NCBI RefSeq assembly: GCF_024346455.1
Contig: NZ_JAGQCY010000001.1
Span: forward strand, 124,001-188,000
Reading direction: 5' to 3'
Length of the DNA: 64,000 bases
Source: Cyanobium sp. Aljojuca 7A6
GTDB lineage: Bacteria > Cyanobacteriota > Cyanobacteriia > PCC-6307 > Cyanobiaceae
Shown: piece by piece, positions 34,576 to 43,580 of the stretch
Layout of the letters: the number at the start of each line of letters is the position of its first letter
Position numbering within the stretch: the first letter of the stretch is position 1
Position numbers and translations under genes: made by a program
The notes under the pieces: model-generated
Seen by the model: the letters and a program-made list of their open reading frames with translations, nothing else
Told to the model about the DNA's origin: nothing
Database searches by the model: none

Positions 34576-35361
34576 CTAAGAGCAATCAGAAGCCGCCAGA
34601 GCCTCGCTCAGCGCGGGATTCGCCTGCCAGCTGTAGGTCCCCTCCGTCACGGCCTCGATGCCCAGCTCGGCCCGCAACTCCTCCAGGTTCTGCTCCATCC
34701 GCTCCTCCCAGATCACCGGGAACAGCGGCCGGGCCTCGGCGCCGATGTGCAGACCCTTGCTGATCATGCCGAAGGCGTAACCGGCGGTGCGGGCCTGCTC
34801 CGCCGGGGTTTCGTGTTCATCGAGCGGCTTGTCGTTGCGAAACCAGTTGAGCAGCAGGGCCATCAGATCGGTGAAGGCCAGGCCCGGATGGGCGAACTGG
34901 GCCACGCTCATACTGATGACACCGAGTTCACCGAAATTGTCGAGGCTGAAGCCGCTGACGATGTGGTGGATGTCGTGGGTGGCATAGACGCGGTAGTTGA
35001 TGTAATCGGCGTCGGTTTCGAGGTTGGCGTAGAAGTCGGGATTGGGGAAGAAGTTGATGTCGTACCCCATCGTCTCGAGCACCGTGGCATAGGTGTGCCC
35101 CAGGCTGCCCTTCGGCAGGGCCTGGAGGGCGGCCGCGTCATAGGGGCCGCTGAGCCGCCGCTGCTCGATCAGGGCCACCGCGGCCGGGTCCCGCTGCAAC
35201 AACGCCCGGCAGACCTGCATCGGCCGGGACTGGCGCAGCCGATGGGAGAGCTGGAAGACGTTGTTGGCGGACGCACCGGCTCCGGCGGCCAGATCGGCGA
35301 GTTCCAGAAACGCGTGGATGTTCTTCTCGGTGGCGATCCGATCGAGGTAGCGAAATCCCAT
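34576..35361 (-). CDS. Coq4-family protein
   Basis: The 261-residue protein matches Coq4, which in ubiquinone-making organisms scaffolds or catalyses oxidative decarboxylation of the quinone ring. The metal motif HDxxH is present as ATHDIHHIVSGF (His129-Asp130...His133), preceded by LPKGSLGHTYA and followed by ELGVISMSVAQFAHPG. Cyanobacteria make plastoquinone rather than ubiquinone, so the substrate is open. The pterin dehydratase gene lies 10 bases upstream on the same strand and YjbQ beyond it, suggesting one transcript. Confidence 0.8.
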   Translation of the reverse strand: MGFRYLDRIATEKNIHAFLELADLAAGAGASANNVFQLSHRLRQSRPMQVCRALLQRDPAAVALIEQRRLSGPYDAAALQALPKGSLGHTYATVLETMGYDINFFPNPDFYANLETDADYINYRVYATHDIHHIVSGFSLDNFGELGVISMSVAQFAHPGLAFTDLMALLLNWFRNDKPLDEHETPAEQARTAGYAFGMISKGLHIGAEARPLFPVIWEERMEQNLEELRAELGIEAVTEGTYSWQANPALSEALAASDCS

Positions 35362-35371
35362 GGGTGCGGCC

Positions 35372-35659
35372 TCAGCTCACGAAGCCATCAATCTGCTTCG
35401 CCAGGGCCACGTCGAGGTCCGACAGCCCGCCGGTGTCATGGGTCGTGAGGTTGATCGTCACCCGACTCCAGACGTTGCACCATTCCGGGTGGTGCCCCAG
35501 GGCCTCGGCCGCGAGGGCCACCCGGGTCATGAAGCCGAAGGCGGCCGAAAAATCGGCAAAGCGCAGTTCGCGGTGCAATTTGCCCTCCCGCACGGTCCAC
35601 TGCGGCAGTTCGGTGGGCAACGCAGCGATCTGGGCCGGAGTCAGGGGCTTGGCAGCCAT
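35372..35659 (-). CDS. Pterin-4a-carbinolamine dehydratase
   Basis: PCD-type enzyme that dehydrates 4a-hydroxy-tetrahydropterin in pterin recycling. The 95 residues have the signature [23 protein letters not shown], here split as [10 protein letters not shown] and [15 protein letters not shown], containing the catalytic His-His-Pro-Glu and the late His-Asp. Start [15 protein letters not shown] (35659) was chosen; the longer frame overlaps yjbQ. It sits between yjbQ and the Coq4 gene; a functional link to either is unproven. Confidence 0.92.
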   Translation of the reverse strand: MAAKPLTPAQIAALPTELPQWTVREGKLHRELRFADFSAAFGFMTRVALAAEALGHHPEWCNVWSRVTINLTTHDTGGLSDLDVALAKQIDGFVS

Positions 35660-35684
35660 GGCGGTAGGGGGCAGGGGATCAGGG

Positions 35685-36137
35685 TCATTCGCCCAGCAGA
35701 TGCAGGCTGAAGCGGCGCCGGTGCGGCCGGGCCCTGTGCTCCCACACATACACCGCCTGCCACATTCCCAGCAGCAGCCGGCCCGATTGGAACGGCAGCA
35801 CCAGGCTGGTGCAGGTGAGCGCGGTGCGGATGTGGGCGGGCATGTCGTCAGGGCCTTCGTCGTCATGCACCCAGGCGCGGCGCTCGCCCTGGCCGCTGAT
35901 CGGCCGCACCCCCTCAGGAGGCACCAGGGCCCGCAGAAAGGCGGCCAGATCAAGAAGCACCCTGGGATCAGCGTTTTCGTTGATCGTCAGCGAACACGAG
36001 GTGTGCTGGCTGGCGATGGTGGCGCTGCCCAGCTGCAGCCCGCTGGCGGCGATCAGCCCGTTGATGGCGCCGGTGATGTCATCGAAGCCCTCGCCTTTGG
36101 TGCTGATCTCCAGCGAGCTCAGGGTCTGGCGCAACAT
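35685..36137 (-). CDS. yjbQ: YjbQ/UPF0047 family protein
   Basis: A 150-residue protein of the YjbQ family, with small thiamine-phosphate synthase activity reported for members. The family signature [20 protein letters not shown] (about 46-65), the [17 protein letters not shown] segment with metal-binding His/Asp, and the end [19 protein letters not shown] are all present. It is 25 bases upstream of the pterin dehydratase. Confidence 0.9.
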   Translation of the reverse strand: MLRQTLSSLEISTKGEGFDDITGAINGLIAASGLQLGSATIASQHTSCSLTINENADPRVLLDLAAFLRALVPPEGVRPISGQGERRAWVHDDEGPDDMPAHIRTALTCTSLVLPFQSGRLLLGMWQAVYVWEHRARPHRRRFSLHLLGE

Positions 36138-36156
36138 CAGGGCCTCCAGGCGATGG

Positions 36157-37305
36157 TCAGCCGGCAGCGGCCACCGGGACGGCTGATTTCTGGTCAGCGA
36201 TCGTGGTCAGACGGCAGGCCTGGGGATCCCAGAGGATGTAGCTGAAGCACCCCGGAATATCGGCCAGCGACAGCCGCCGCACCCCGGTGAGCAGGTGGGC
36301 GTTGCGCCCATGGCAGGCCCGCAGCCGGTAGTTGGGGATCTTCGAGGAGAGGTGGTGGATGGCGTGGCAGCCGATGTCGGCCGAAAACCAGTTGAACAGC
36401 GGCGGCAAGTCCAGATCACTGGTACCTTCCAGCACGCCGGTCATCTCGCTCCAGCCGGCGGTGGCATGGGCGTAGGAGCCGGGGAAGTTGTGCTGCACGA
36501 AGAAGATGCAGATGAAGATCGCCGCCGCACAGGCCATCACCGGGGTGTAGAGCGACCAGAACACACCGGCACCGAGCCAGTGGGCCATCAGCCACCAGGA
36601 GCCGATCACGGCGATGTTGTTGGCCACCAGGTGGCGGAATTCCTCATTGGTGTACCAGTGCTTGGAGCGGTAGCTGGCCAGGATCTGGCCGAGGCCCATC
36701 GGCTCCGGGCTGCGCAGGCAGGCCATCAGGTGGGGGAAGAAGCCCGCCAGCCCCAGCACCAGGGCCACGCGGGGCTTGATCACCAGATAGAAGAAGCCAC
36801 CGGGAAACAGCATCGCCGGGTGGCGCAGCACGCCGTAAAACCGCTGCTGGCCGGGGCTGAGTGCCGCAAAGGCGCTGGTGGTGACCAGGGCCGACGGTCC
36901 CTGGTACTTCTCCCAGTCGCCGTTGTGGCGGTGGTGGTAGGCGTGCCCCCGCGACCAGGGGTACTGGGGAATGGCGCTGAGTACCCCGAGCAGAAAGCCG
37001 AACACCTGGTTGGCCCGCCGGCTGCGGAACAGGGAGTCGTGGCCGCAGTCGTGCATCAGCGAGAAGATGCGCGCCAGCAGCAGCACCATCACCACCATCG
37101 TGGGGATCAGCAGCAGCGGAGCGTGCTTGAGGCTCCAGTCGGCGACCCACCAGAGGGCCGCGTAGGGGATCACGGTGTTGGCGATCTGCCAGCCGCCACG
37201 CAGATTCGAACTGTCCATGAACGGCTTCAGCTCAAAATCGCCGCGTTTCGGTTGTCGAATCACGGCGTGATCGGACAGGGTGGCTGGCGAGGATCCCTGC
37301 GGCAA
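36157..37305 (-). CDS. Membrane fatty acid desaturase
   Basis: Di-iron acyl-lipid desaturase of the DesA-like type, adding a double bond to membrane fatty acids. The 382 residues have the three His boxes: HDCGH (about 87), HAYHH (about 123), and HAIHHLSSKIPNYRL (about 317), with membrane segments between them. The regiospecificity cannot be decided from sequence alone, although the third box and surroundings resemble omega-6/delta-12 enzymes. It is divergent from the CrtISO-like gene with a 109-base spacer. Confidence 0.88.
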   Translation of the reverse strand: MPQGSSPATLSDHAVIRQPKRGDFELKPFMDSSNLRGGWQIANTVIPYAALWWVADWSLKHAPLLLIPTMVVMVLLLARIFSLMHDCGHDSLFRSRRANQVFGFLLGVLSAIPQYPWSRGHAYHHRHNGDWEKYQGPSALVTTSAFAALSPGQQRFYGVLRHPAMLFPGGFFYLVIKPRVALVLGLAGFFPHLMACLRSPEPMGLGQILASYRSKHWYTNEEFRHLVANNIAVIGSWWLMAHWLGAGVFWSLYTPVMACAAAIFICIFFVQHNFPGSYAHATAGWSEMTGVLEGTSDLDLPPLFNWFSADIGCHAIHHLSSKIPNYRLRACHGRNAHLLTGVRRLSLADIPGCFSYILWDPQACRLTTIADQKSAVPVAAAG

Positions 37306-37414
37306 TGCAAATCTTTGATAGATGGCGCGATCCTAGGCAGGGATCCAGCGCGGCGCTAGGCGTCCTGGCAAAGGGAATCTGCCTAGGATCTGCAGCGGAT
37401 CTGCTGCGCCCAAG

Positions 37415-38956
37415 GTGAGCGACCTGATCGTCGTGGGCAGTGGCCTGGGCGGCCTCTGTGCCGGCGCCATTGCCGCCCGCCATGGCCTCGATGTGGTGGT
37501 GCTCGAAGCCCACACCACCCCTGGCGGTGCCGCCCATGGCTTTTGCCGCGGCCCCTTTCAGTTCGAATCCGGCCCGTCGCTGTGGAGTGGCCTGGGCCGC
37601 TGGCCCAGCACCAATCCCCTGGCCCAGGTGCTGCGGGCGGTGGGGGAAAGCCTGCCCGTGGCCACCTACCAAGACTGGGGCCTGCTGCTGCCCGAGGGCT
37701 CGCTGCGGGTCGGGGTGGGGCAGGGGCCCTTCCTGGCCCTGCTGCGCGAGCTGCGCAGCCCGGCGGTGGCCGCCGAATGGGACCGCTTCCTGACGGCCCT
37801 CCAACCCAGCTGCGACGCGGCCCGCTCCCTGCCCCTGCTGGCCCTGCGGCCCGGGGCGGGGCTGGCCACCACCCTCGGCGGCGGCAATGCCCTGCGCCTG
37901 CTCGGCCAGGCGGGGAGGCTGGCCAGCCTCGGGGGGGCCTTCGGGCCGATCGCCCGCCGCCACCTCAGCGATCCCTTCCTGCTGCATTGGGTCGAGCTGC
38001 TCAGCTTCCTGATCTCGGGCCTGCCCATGGACCAGACCAGCGCCGCCGCCATGGCGACCCTGTTCGGCGAATGGTTCGAGCCCGAGGCCTGCCTCGACTA
38101 CCCCATCGGCGGCAGTGGGGCGGTGGCCGCCGCGCTGGTGCGCGGACTGGAGCGCCACGGCGGCCGACTGCGCACCGAAGCGCCGGTGGCCGAAATCCTC
38201 GTGGAACGGGGGCGGGCCGTCGGCGTCCGGCTCGAGAATGGCGAACGCCTCGAGGCCCAGCGCGGCGTGATCGCCAACGCCAGCCCCTGGGACCTGCTCA
38301 GCCTGCTTCCAGAAGACGCGGTGCCCTCGCGCTGGCGGCGGCGCCAGGCGGCCACCCCGGCCTGCGCCAGCTTCCTGCACTGGCACCTGGCCCTGCGCGG
38401 CGACGACCTCGATCAGCTGCCGATCCACCACGTCTGGGTGGGCGACTGGCAACGGGGCATCGGCGCCGAGCGCAACATGGTGGTGCTGTCGATGCCCTCC
38501 CGGCTCGACCCGGCCTGCGCCCCACCCGGCCACCAGGTGTTGCACGGCTACACGCCGGCCAATGAGCCCTGGGAGCTGTGGCAGGGGCTGGAGCGGGGCA
38601 GCGCCGCCTACGACGCCTTGAAAAGGAAGCGCTGCGCCATCTTCGGGCAGGTACTCTCCCAGGTGCTGCCCGACTGGCAGGAGCGGGTGGTGATCGAACT
38701 GCAGGGCACCCCCCTCACCCATCGCCGCTACCTGCGCACGCACCAGGGCAGCTACGGCCCGGCCTGGCCGGCCAGCGGCGGACCCTTCCCCGGTGGCACC
38801 ACCCCGATCGAAGGGCTGGTGCTGTGCGGTGCCGGCGTGTTCCCGGGCATCGGCGTGCCCCCGGTGGCGGTGAGTGGCGCCATGGCGGCCCACCGCTTCG
38901 TGTCGGCGCGCCAGCAGCGGCAACTGCTGGAGGAGATCGGCCTGACGAACCTTTAG
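37415..38956 (+). CDS. FAD-dependent oxidoreductase, CrtISO/phytoene-dehydrogenase-like
   Basis: A 513-residue flavoprotein of the phytoene-dehydrogenase-related family, which includes carotenoid isomerases and retinol saturases. The dinucleotide motif LIVVGSGLGGLCAGAIAARH (about 4-23), VVVLEAHTTPGGAAHGF, and the C-terminal FAD site VLCGAGVFPGIGVPPVAVSG are clear. GTG 37415 is the start. Exact reaction uncertain: cis-trans isomerisation of lycopene (CrtISO) is possible, but related paralogues exist. The neighbouring desaturase fits a lipid/carotenoid context only loosely. Confidence 0.85.
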   Translation: MSDLIVVGSGLGGLCAGAIAARHGLDVVVLEAHTTPGGAAHGFCRGPFQFESGPSLWSGLGRWPSTNPLAQVLRAVGESLPVATYQDWGLLLPEGSLRVGVGQGPFLALLRELRSPAVAAEWDRFLTALQPSCDAARSLPLLALRPGAGLATTLGGGNALRLLGQAGRLASLGGAFGPIARRHLSDPFLLHWVELLSFLISGLPMDQTSAAAMATLFGEWFEPEACLDYPIGGSGAVAAALVRGLERHGGRLRTEAPVAEILVERGRAVGVRLENGERLEAQRGVIANASPWDLLSLLPEDAVPSRWRRRQAATPACASFLHWHLALRGDDLDQLPIHHVWVGDWQRGIGAERNMVVLSMPSRLDPACAPPGHQVLHGYTPANEPWELWQGLERGSAAYDALKRKRCAIFGQVLSQVLPDWQERVVIELQGTPLTHRRYLRTHQGSYGPAWPASGGPFPGGTTPIEGLVLCGAGVFPGIGVPPVAVSGAMAAHRFVSARQQRQLLEEIGLTNL

Positions 38957-38967
38957 GGCGGCAGCGC

Positions 38968-39399
38968 TCAGAAGTGCCGCAGGGCCTTGTTGCCCAGCTG
39001 CACCTCGCGCAGCAGCAGCAGCACCGCCGTCATCAGCGAGCCCATCGCCAGTACGAACAGCAGGGCCACCAGGGGGGTCAGGTCGATCGTGGCCACGGTG
39101 CTCAGAAACAGCACCATCACCACCGTGGCCACCAACAGGAAGCTGGTGGTGGCACAGGCGAAGGCCGCCGAGGCCAGGGTCATGCGGCGGCGGTGCAGCA
39201 GCAGCTCCCACTGCAGCTCCCGCGACCGGGCCTTGCTGGCGGCCGGATCGCGAGCCTTGATCACCCGGGCCCGGTCGATGATGCGCGACAGGCGGGTGGT
39301 GATCACCCCCAGCAGGCCACTGATGCCCGCCAGCAGGAACACCGGCGTCACCGCCAGCCGAATCGTTTCGGCCAACCCCACGGAATTCGGGTTGGCCAC
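38968..39399 (-). CDS. DUF2721 membrane protein
   Basis: A 143-residue protein of the DUF2721 family, function unknown. It has an N-terminal membrane segment (IRLAVTPVFLLAGISGLLGVIT), the conserved RLSRIIDRARVIKAR, a Lys/Arg-rich loop LQWELLLHRRRM, and two further helices (about 85-135). GTG 39399 gives the family's usual beginning; a TTG at 39477 lies in an extension without similarity. It converges with the CrtISO-like gene (12 bases) and is divergent from osmC. Confidence 0.78.
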   Translation of the reverse strand: MANPNSVGLAETIRLAVTPVFLLAGISGLLGVITTRLSRIIDRARVIKARDPAASKARSRELQWELLLHRRRMTLASAAFACATTSFLLVATVVMVLFLSTVATIDLTPLVALLFVLAMGSLMTAVLLLLREVQLGNKALRHF

Positions 39400-39497
39400 C
39401 AGCAGGATCAGCGGCAAGGATCCACAGCGCGCGGCCAGCAACTTAGGGCGACAGCCCCTGCCAGCCTGCTGGAACAAACGCCAGTCCCCCGCCCGCC

Positions 39498-39914
39498 ATG
39501 ACCACGATCACCTGCCGCTACGAAGGGGCCCTGCGCTGCGCGGCGGAGCACGCCGCCTCCGGCTCACGGCTGATCACCGATGCCCCCGTCGATAACCAGG
39601 GCAAAGGAGAGGCCTTCTCCCCCACCGACCTGGTCGGCACGGCCCTGGCCACCTGCCTGCTGACGGTGATGGGGATCGTCGCCGAACGTCAGGGCCTAAC
39701 CCTGGAGGGGGCCTCGGTGCGGCTGGAGAAGGGCATGAGCAGCAGCGGCGAGCGCCGCATCGCCCTGCTGGAGGCCTGGATCGACCTGCCGGCCGGCCTC
39801 GGGGCCGAGCAGCGCGAACTGCTGATCCGCGCCGGTGAGAGCTGCCCGGTGAAGGTCAGCCTGGAAGGCTGCGTGCCGATGCGGCTGCACTGGACTCCGG
39901 CGGCGGCGGACTGA
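39498..39914 (+). CDS. OsmC-family protein
   Basis: OsmC/Ohr-type proteins reduce organic hydroperoxides or are otherwise redox-active through two Cys. The 138-residue protein has the typical GKGEAFSPTDLVGTALATCLL with the first Cys, and GESCPVKVSLEG with the second. The family usually shows CPVxxSL, seen here. The start MTTITCRYEGALRC is strong. The stop end overlaps the opposite-strand gene 39856-40554 by about 59 bases. Confidence 0.92.
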   Translation: MTTITCRYEGALRCAAEHAASGSRLITDAPVDNQGKGEAFSPTDLVGTALATCLLTVMGIVAERQGLTLEGASVRLEKGMSSSGERRIALLEAWIDLPAGLGAEQRELLIRAGESCPVKVSLEGCVPMRLHWTPAAAD

Positions 39915-40554
39915 GGGTGACCCCCACCTCCAGCTGCTCGAGTGGGGAAATCGGGTCCACCGGCACCAGCAGCACCATGGTGCTGGCGGCGGGCCGGGTG
40001 CCGGGCTGCTCCTGGAGGATCTCCAGCGCCACCATCGTCTTGCGCCACTGCAGGATCTTGCCCTCCAGCAAGGCCACGAAGTCGTCGCAGGTCCAGCGGG
40101 CCCCCTCGCCGCGGCAGGGGTAGCGCTCCAGCACATCAAGAATCTCCATTTCCCGCAGCGGAGCTGCGTCGGCCGGATCCCACACCAGTAAGTAGTTGCC
40201 ATCGAGGGCGTTGGCCTCCAGCAGGCTCGCCTCACTGGCCAGCAGGGTGTCGAGGGCCATCTCGTCATCGTCCCGCTCGATGGCAGTGAGCAGGGCCTCC
40301 AGCACCAGCTGGGTGTCGTCGTCGAGCTGGTCGCAATGGACGGTGAGCAGGCCCGTCACCGCCAGTTCGATCTCCCCGAGCGGCAGCACCATCGTCAGGG
40401 CCCGCAGGATGGCGCTGAGCACATCACCGGCTTCCCCGCTGACGGACTCATCGTCCAGCACCAGATCGGGGTCGGCCATGAACCGTTCGATGGCCGCGAG
40501 CACCAGGTCCTGCTCCGGAGAAGGGGGATGCATCGATCCGGCTGCAGACGTCAT
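39856..40554 (-). CDS. Hypothetical acidic protein
   Basis: A 232-residue acidic protein, unfamiliar to me. It is mostly helical with Asp/Glu patches (LDDESVSGEAGDVLSAIL, DQLDDDTQLVLEALL, ERDDDEMALDTLLA) and a C-terminal domain with AEGARWTCDDF-like RWTCDDFVALLEGKILQW and VDPISPLEQLEVGVTLS. No catalytic motif is evident. The 3' end overlaps osmC, so the last 20 residues (Ser/Ala-rich) may not be part of the folded protein. GC3 bias and length support a real gene. Confidence 0.65.
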   Translation of the reverse strand: MTSAAGSMHPPSPEQDLVLAAIERFMADPDLVLDDESVSGEAGDVLSAILRALTMVLPLGEIELAVTGLLTVHCDQLDDDTQLVLEALLTAIERDDDEMALDTLLASEASLLEANALDGNYLLVWDPADAAPLREMEILDVLERYPCRGEGARWTCDDFVALLEGKILQWRKTMVALEILQEQPGTRPAASTMVLLVPVDPISPLEQLEVGVTLSPPPPESSAAASARSLPG

Positions 40555-40609
40555 GTAGCACCACCATGGCGCCGCCAGCGGCAGGCCGCAGCGCCCGTGG
40601 GGTCCCCCA

Positions 40610-41002
40610 TCACCAGAGCAGGCGGCAGGGGAAGGTGGCCAAGGCAGGGTCGATGCTCACCAATTGCAAACCCTCCAGTTCCGCCTGGGCCGCCAGCAGC
40701 CGATCGAACGGATCGCGATGGGCCTGGGGGTAAGCGCCAGCGCGAACGCCGTGATGCAACTGCACGGCAAGGGGCTGGAAGCCCTGCTGCTGCAGAAGGG
40801 AAGGCAGATCCAGCAGCAGTCCTTCAGCGCCAGGAAGTTTGCCCAGCCTGGCCTTGGTGGCGATCTCCCAGCCCGATGCGGCGCTCACGAAGATGGCCGC
40901 CGCCGGATCGCCAATGGCCTTCTGGGCGATCCCGGAGAGCTTCTCCGGTTCCACCAACCACCAGAGCAGGGCATGGGTATCCAGCAGGAGGGACGTAGCC
41001 AT
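40610..41002 (-). CDS. PIN-domain toxin of a Phd/PIN pair
   Basis: A 130-residue PIN-domain RNase toxin. The acidic residues lie in MATSLLLDTHALLWWL (Asp8), SAASGWEIATKARLG (Glu), HRDPFDRLLAAQAELE (Asp) and LQLVSIDPAL (Asp). The AALLWWLxxPEKLS and SGWEIATKARLGKL patterns mark the branch often paired with Phd-type antitoxins. It overlaps the antitoxin stop by three bases. An upstream TTG (41005) is possible but less likely. Confidence 0.87.
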   Translation of the reverse strand: MATSLLLDTHALLWWLVEPEKLSGIAQKAIGDPAAAIFVSAASGWEIATKARLGKLPGAEGLLLDLPSLLQQQGFQPLAVQLHHGVRAGAYPQAHRDPFDRLLAAQAELEGLQLVSIDPALATFPCRLLW

Positions 41003-41253
41003 CAACGGGGCAGCGCCACCTCAAGGGCATCGAGCTCCTCGGGGGGCAGGGGGGCCAGGAGCACGTCCGTGGCAGGAAGCTGCAGTCGCCCACGCAGCAC
41101 CCCGGGCTGGCGGCGAGGCTGATCGAGGTCCAGCGGCACCAGCCGCGCCCAGGGCTTGCCGTCCTTCGCCACCAGGATGGTTTCGCCGGCATGGGCGGCG
41201 TCGATCAGCCGCGAGAAGTGGGTCTTGGCCTCATGAACGTTGACGGTGCGCAT
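41002..41253 (-). CDS. Phd/YefM-type antitoxin
   Basis: An 83-residue antitoxin with the family's N-terminal MRTVNVHEAKTHFSRLIDAA, then AGETILVAKDGKPWARLVPL, and a toxin-binding tail LPPEELDALEVALPR. ATG 41253 is the natural start; the open frame reaches 41328 without similarity. The pair is expected to be autoregulated by the Phd DNA-binding fold. Confidence 0.87.
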   Translation of the reverse strand: MRTVNVHEAKTHFSRLIDAAHAGETILVAKDGKPWARLVPLDLDQPRRQPGVLRGRLQLPATDVLLAPLPPEELDALEVALPR

Positions 41254-41363
41254 GGCGGACGCTGCCCATCGAGGGCTCAGGCACGAATTGAGATTAGTCC
41301 GGATGTGGACCCAGGACAGCGTCCCCATGGCGCCATGCTGGCCCCACCGGCTCGTCCGATCCC

Positions 41364-42890
41364 ATGCCCGCAGCGGCTCCAGCCCTCGACCAGCTCCAGC
41401 AGCACCTGCAAACCACCCGCCTGCTGGGCTCGATCAGCAGCACCCTCTATTACGACCAGAACACGGTGATGCCCGCCGCCGGTGCCGCCTGGCGCGGTGA
41501 GCAGCTCGCCCTGCTGGCCGCCCAGCTCCATGAGCGCCAGAGCAGTGCGGCCTACGCCGACCTGGTGGCCGCCGCCGAAGCCGAACTCGGCCCTGACGCG
41601 CCCCCGCAACGGCGCCGCAACCTGCAGCTGCTGCGCCTGGAGCTGGATCGGCAGTGCTGCCTTGATCCGGCGCTGGTCACCGCCCTAGCCCGGGCCCAGT
41701 CGCGGGGCAATGCGGTCTGGCAGCAGGCCAGGGCCGCCAACGACTTCTCCGCCTTCGCGCCGGCCCTGCGGGAGCTGATCGCGCTGCGCCGCGAACAGGC
41801 CGGCCAGCTGGCGGCGGCTGAGCCCGTGGCCCGCAGCCCCTGGGAAATTCTGGCCCAGCCGTTCGAGCCCGACATCAGCAAGGCGCGGATCCAGGAGCTG
41901 TTCGCGCCGCTGGCGGCCCAGCTGCCGGGCCTGCTGGAGCAGGTGGCGGCCGCCCCTGCGCCCAGCCCGCCGCAGGCCTTTGATCTGCCGGAAGGCCTGC
42001 AGGAGAGCCTCTGCAGCGAGCTGCTCGACGGCTGGGGCTACGACGGCCGCCGCTGCCAGCGCTCCCGCTCCGCCCACCCCTTCTCCTGCACCGTGGGCCC
42101 CGAGGACTTCCGCATCACCACCCGCGTTGTGCGCGGCCAGCCGCTGTCGGCCTTCCTGGCCACCGCCCACGAATGGGGCCACTCCCTGTATGAGCAAGGC
42201 CTGCCCCGCACGGACGACCATTTCTTCCCCTGGCCCCTGGGGGAAGCCACCTCGATGGGGGTGCACGAGTCCCAGTCGCTGTTCTGGGAGTGCCGGGTGG
42301 CCCGCAGCCGTGCCTTCGCCGAGCGCTGGCATCCGCGCTTCTGCCAGGGCCTGGGTTCCGATCCCTGGGGCGGCGCCCGCGGGTTCTGGCGGTCCTTCAA
42401 CCCGCTGCGGCCGGGCCTGATCCGAGTGGAAGCCGACGAACTCAGCTACAGCCTGCACATCGTGCTGCGCTTTGAGCTGGAGCTGGCGCTGCTGGAGCAG
42501 GACCTGCCGGTGGAGGAACTCCCCGAGCAGTGGAACCGGCGCTTCAAGGACCTGCTGGGCCTGGTGCCGCCCAGCGATGCCGAAGGCTGCCTGCAGGACA
42601 TCCATTGGGCCGAGGGCCTGTTCGGCTATTTCCCCTCCTACGCCCTGGGCCATCTGATCAGCGCCCAGATCTCTGAAAGCTTGGAGCAGCAGATCGGCCC
42701 GATCGAAACTCTGGTCGCGGCAGGCCAGGAGTCCGCACTGCAGGACTGGCTCGCCCGGAGCCTCTGGCCCCTGGGCCGCTCGGTCAACGCCGAGCAGCTG
42801 GTCGAGCAGGTCACGGGCCGGCCGCTGAGCTCGGACGCTTTTCTGACCTACCTGCGCACCAAGGTGGACCAGCTGGGCAGGGAAACCTGA
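41364..42890 (+). CDS. M32-family metallocarboxypeptidase
   Basis: A zinc carboxypeptidase of family M32, removing C-terminal amino acids with broad specificity. The 508-residue protein has the HExxH zinc motif in TAHEWGHSLYEQGLP (about 265-275) and the downstream Glu in MGVHESQSLFWE. FGYFPSYALGHLISAQ and the M32 helix EADELSYSLHIVLRFELE are also present. Length and motif order are normal, and helical content is high as expected. Confidence 0.95.
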   Translation: MPAAAPALDQLQQHLQTTRLLGSISSTLYYDQNTVMPAAGAAWRGEQLALLAAQLHERQSSAAYADLVAAAEAELGPDAPPQRRRNLQLLRLELDRQCCLDPALVTALARAQSRGNAVWQQARAANDFSAFAPALRELIALRREQAGQLAAAEPVARSPWEILAQPFEPDISKARIQELFAPLAAQLPGLLEQVAAAPAPSPPQAFDLPEGLQESLCSELLDGWGYDGRRCQRSRSAHPFSCTVGPEDFRITTRVVRGQPLSAFLATAHEWGHSLYEQGLPRTDDHFFPWPLGEATSMGVHESQSLFWECRVARSRAFAERWHPRFCQGLGSDPWGGARGFWRSFNPLRPGLIRVEADELSYSLHIVLRFELELALLEQDLPVEELPEQWNRRFKDLLGLVPPSDAEGCLQDIHWAEGLFGYFPSYALGHLISAQISESLEQQIGPIETLVAAGQESALQDWLARSLWPLGRSVNAEQLVEQVTGRPLSSDAFLTYLRTKVDQLGRET

Positions 42891-42944
42891 AGCGGCTCTG
42901 CCGGGGCCTGCTGCCTAAGATGCCGCCGCAGAAAAGACCCCACC

Positions 42945-43532
42945 ATGGCGAACATCGACCACGCCCCCAGCCGCACCATGCTGAACCTGCTGCATGTGCT
43001 GCCGGCCTTCGCCGATGAGTCCGAGCTGCGGCTCAACGCCATCGTGGAGCTCAACTCCAACACAATCAACAAATACGAGCTGATCAACGAAACCGGCCAC
43101 CTGAAGCTGGATCGGGTCGGCTACTCCTCCCTGGCCTACCCCTTCGCCTACGGCTGCATTCCCCGTACCTGGGACGAGGACGGTGATCCCCTCGACATCG
43201 AGATCGTCGGCGTCACCGAACCCCTGGTGCCCGGCAGCCTGGTGGAGGCCCGCATCATCGGCATCATGTGCTTTGACGATGGCGGCGAAGTCGACGACAA
43301 GGTGATTGCCGTGCTGGCCGACGACAAGCGCATGGATCACATCACCAGCTACACCCAGCTCGGTGACCACTGGCTGAAGGAGACCCAGTACTACTGGGAG
43401 CACTACAAGGACCTCAAAAAGCCCGGCACCTGCAAGGTCAACGGCTTCCACGACAACGGCGAAGCGGTGCGGATCATCAAGGAATGCGAAGATCGTTACA
43501 TGACGGTCATCGACCCCTCTCTGGTCGGCTGA
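42945..43532 (+). CDS. ppa: Soluble inorganic pyrophosphatase, family I
   Basis: Ppa hydrolyses pyrophosphate to drive biosynthesis. The 195 residues carry the family signature WDEDGDPLDIEIVG (about 78-91) with catalytic Asp residues, INKYELINETGHLKLDR, a Lys-Tyr-Glu substrate motif, and the C-terminal DHWLKETQYYWEHYKDLKKPG. It starts MANIDHAPSRTM at 42945. It stands alone between the carboxypeptidase and the L,D-transpeptidase. Confidence 0.97.
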   Translation: MANIDHAPSRTMLNLLHVLPAFADESELRLNAIVELNSNTINKYELINETGHLKLDRVGYSSLAYPFAYGCIPRTWDEDGDPLDIEIVGVTEPLVPGSLVEARIIGIMCFDDGGEVDDKVIAVLADDKRMDHITSYTQLGDHWLKETQYYWEHYKDLKKPGTCKVNGFHDNGEAVRIIKECEDRYMTVIDPSLVG

Positions 43533-43580
43533 CGACCCCCGCCTCCGCCACCCGGCGTCTTCCCTGATCCCGCTACATCC

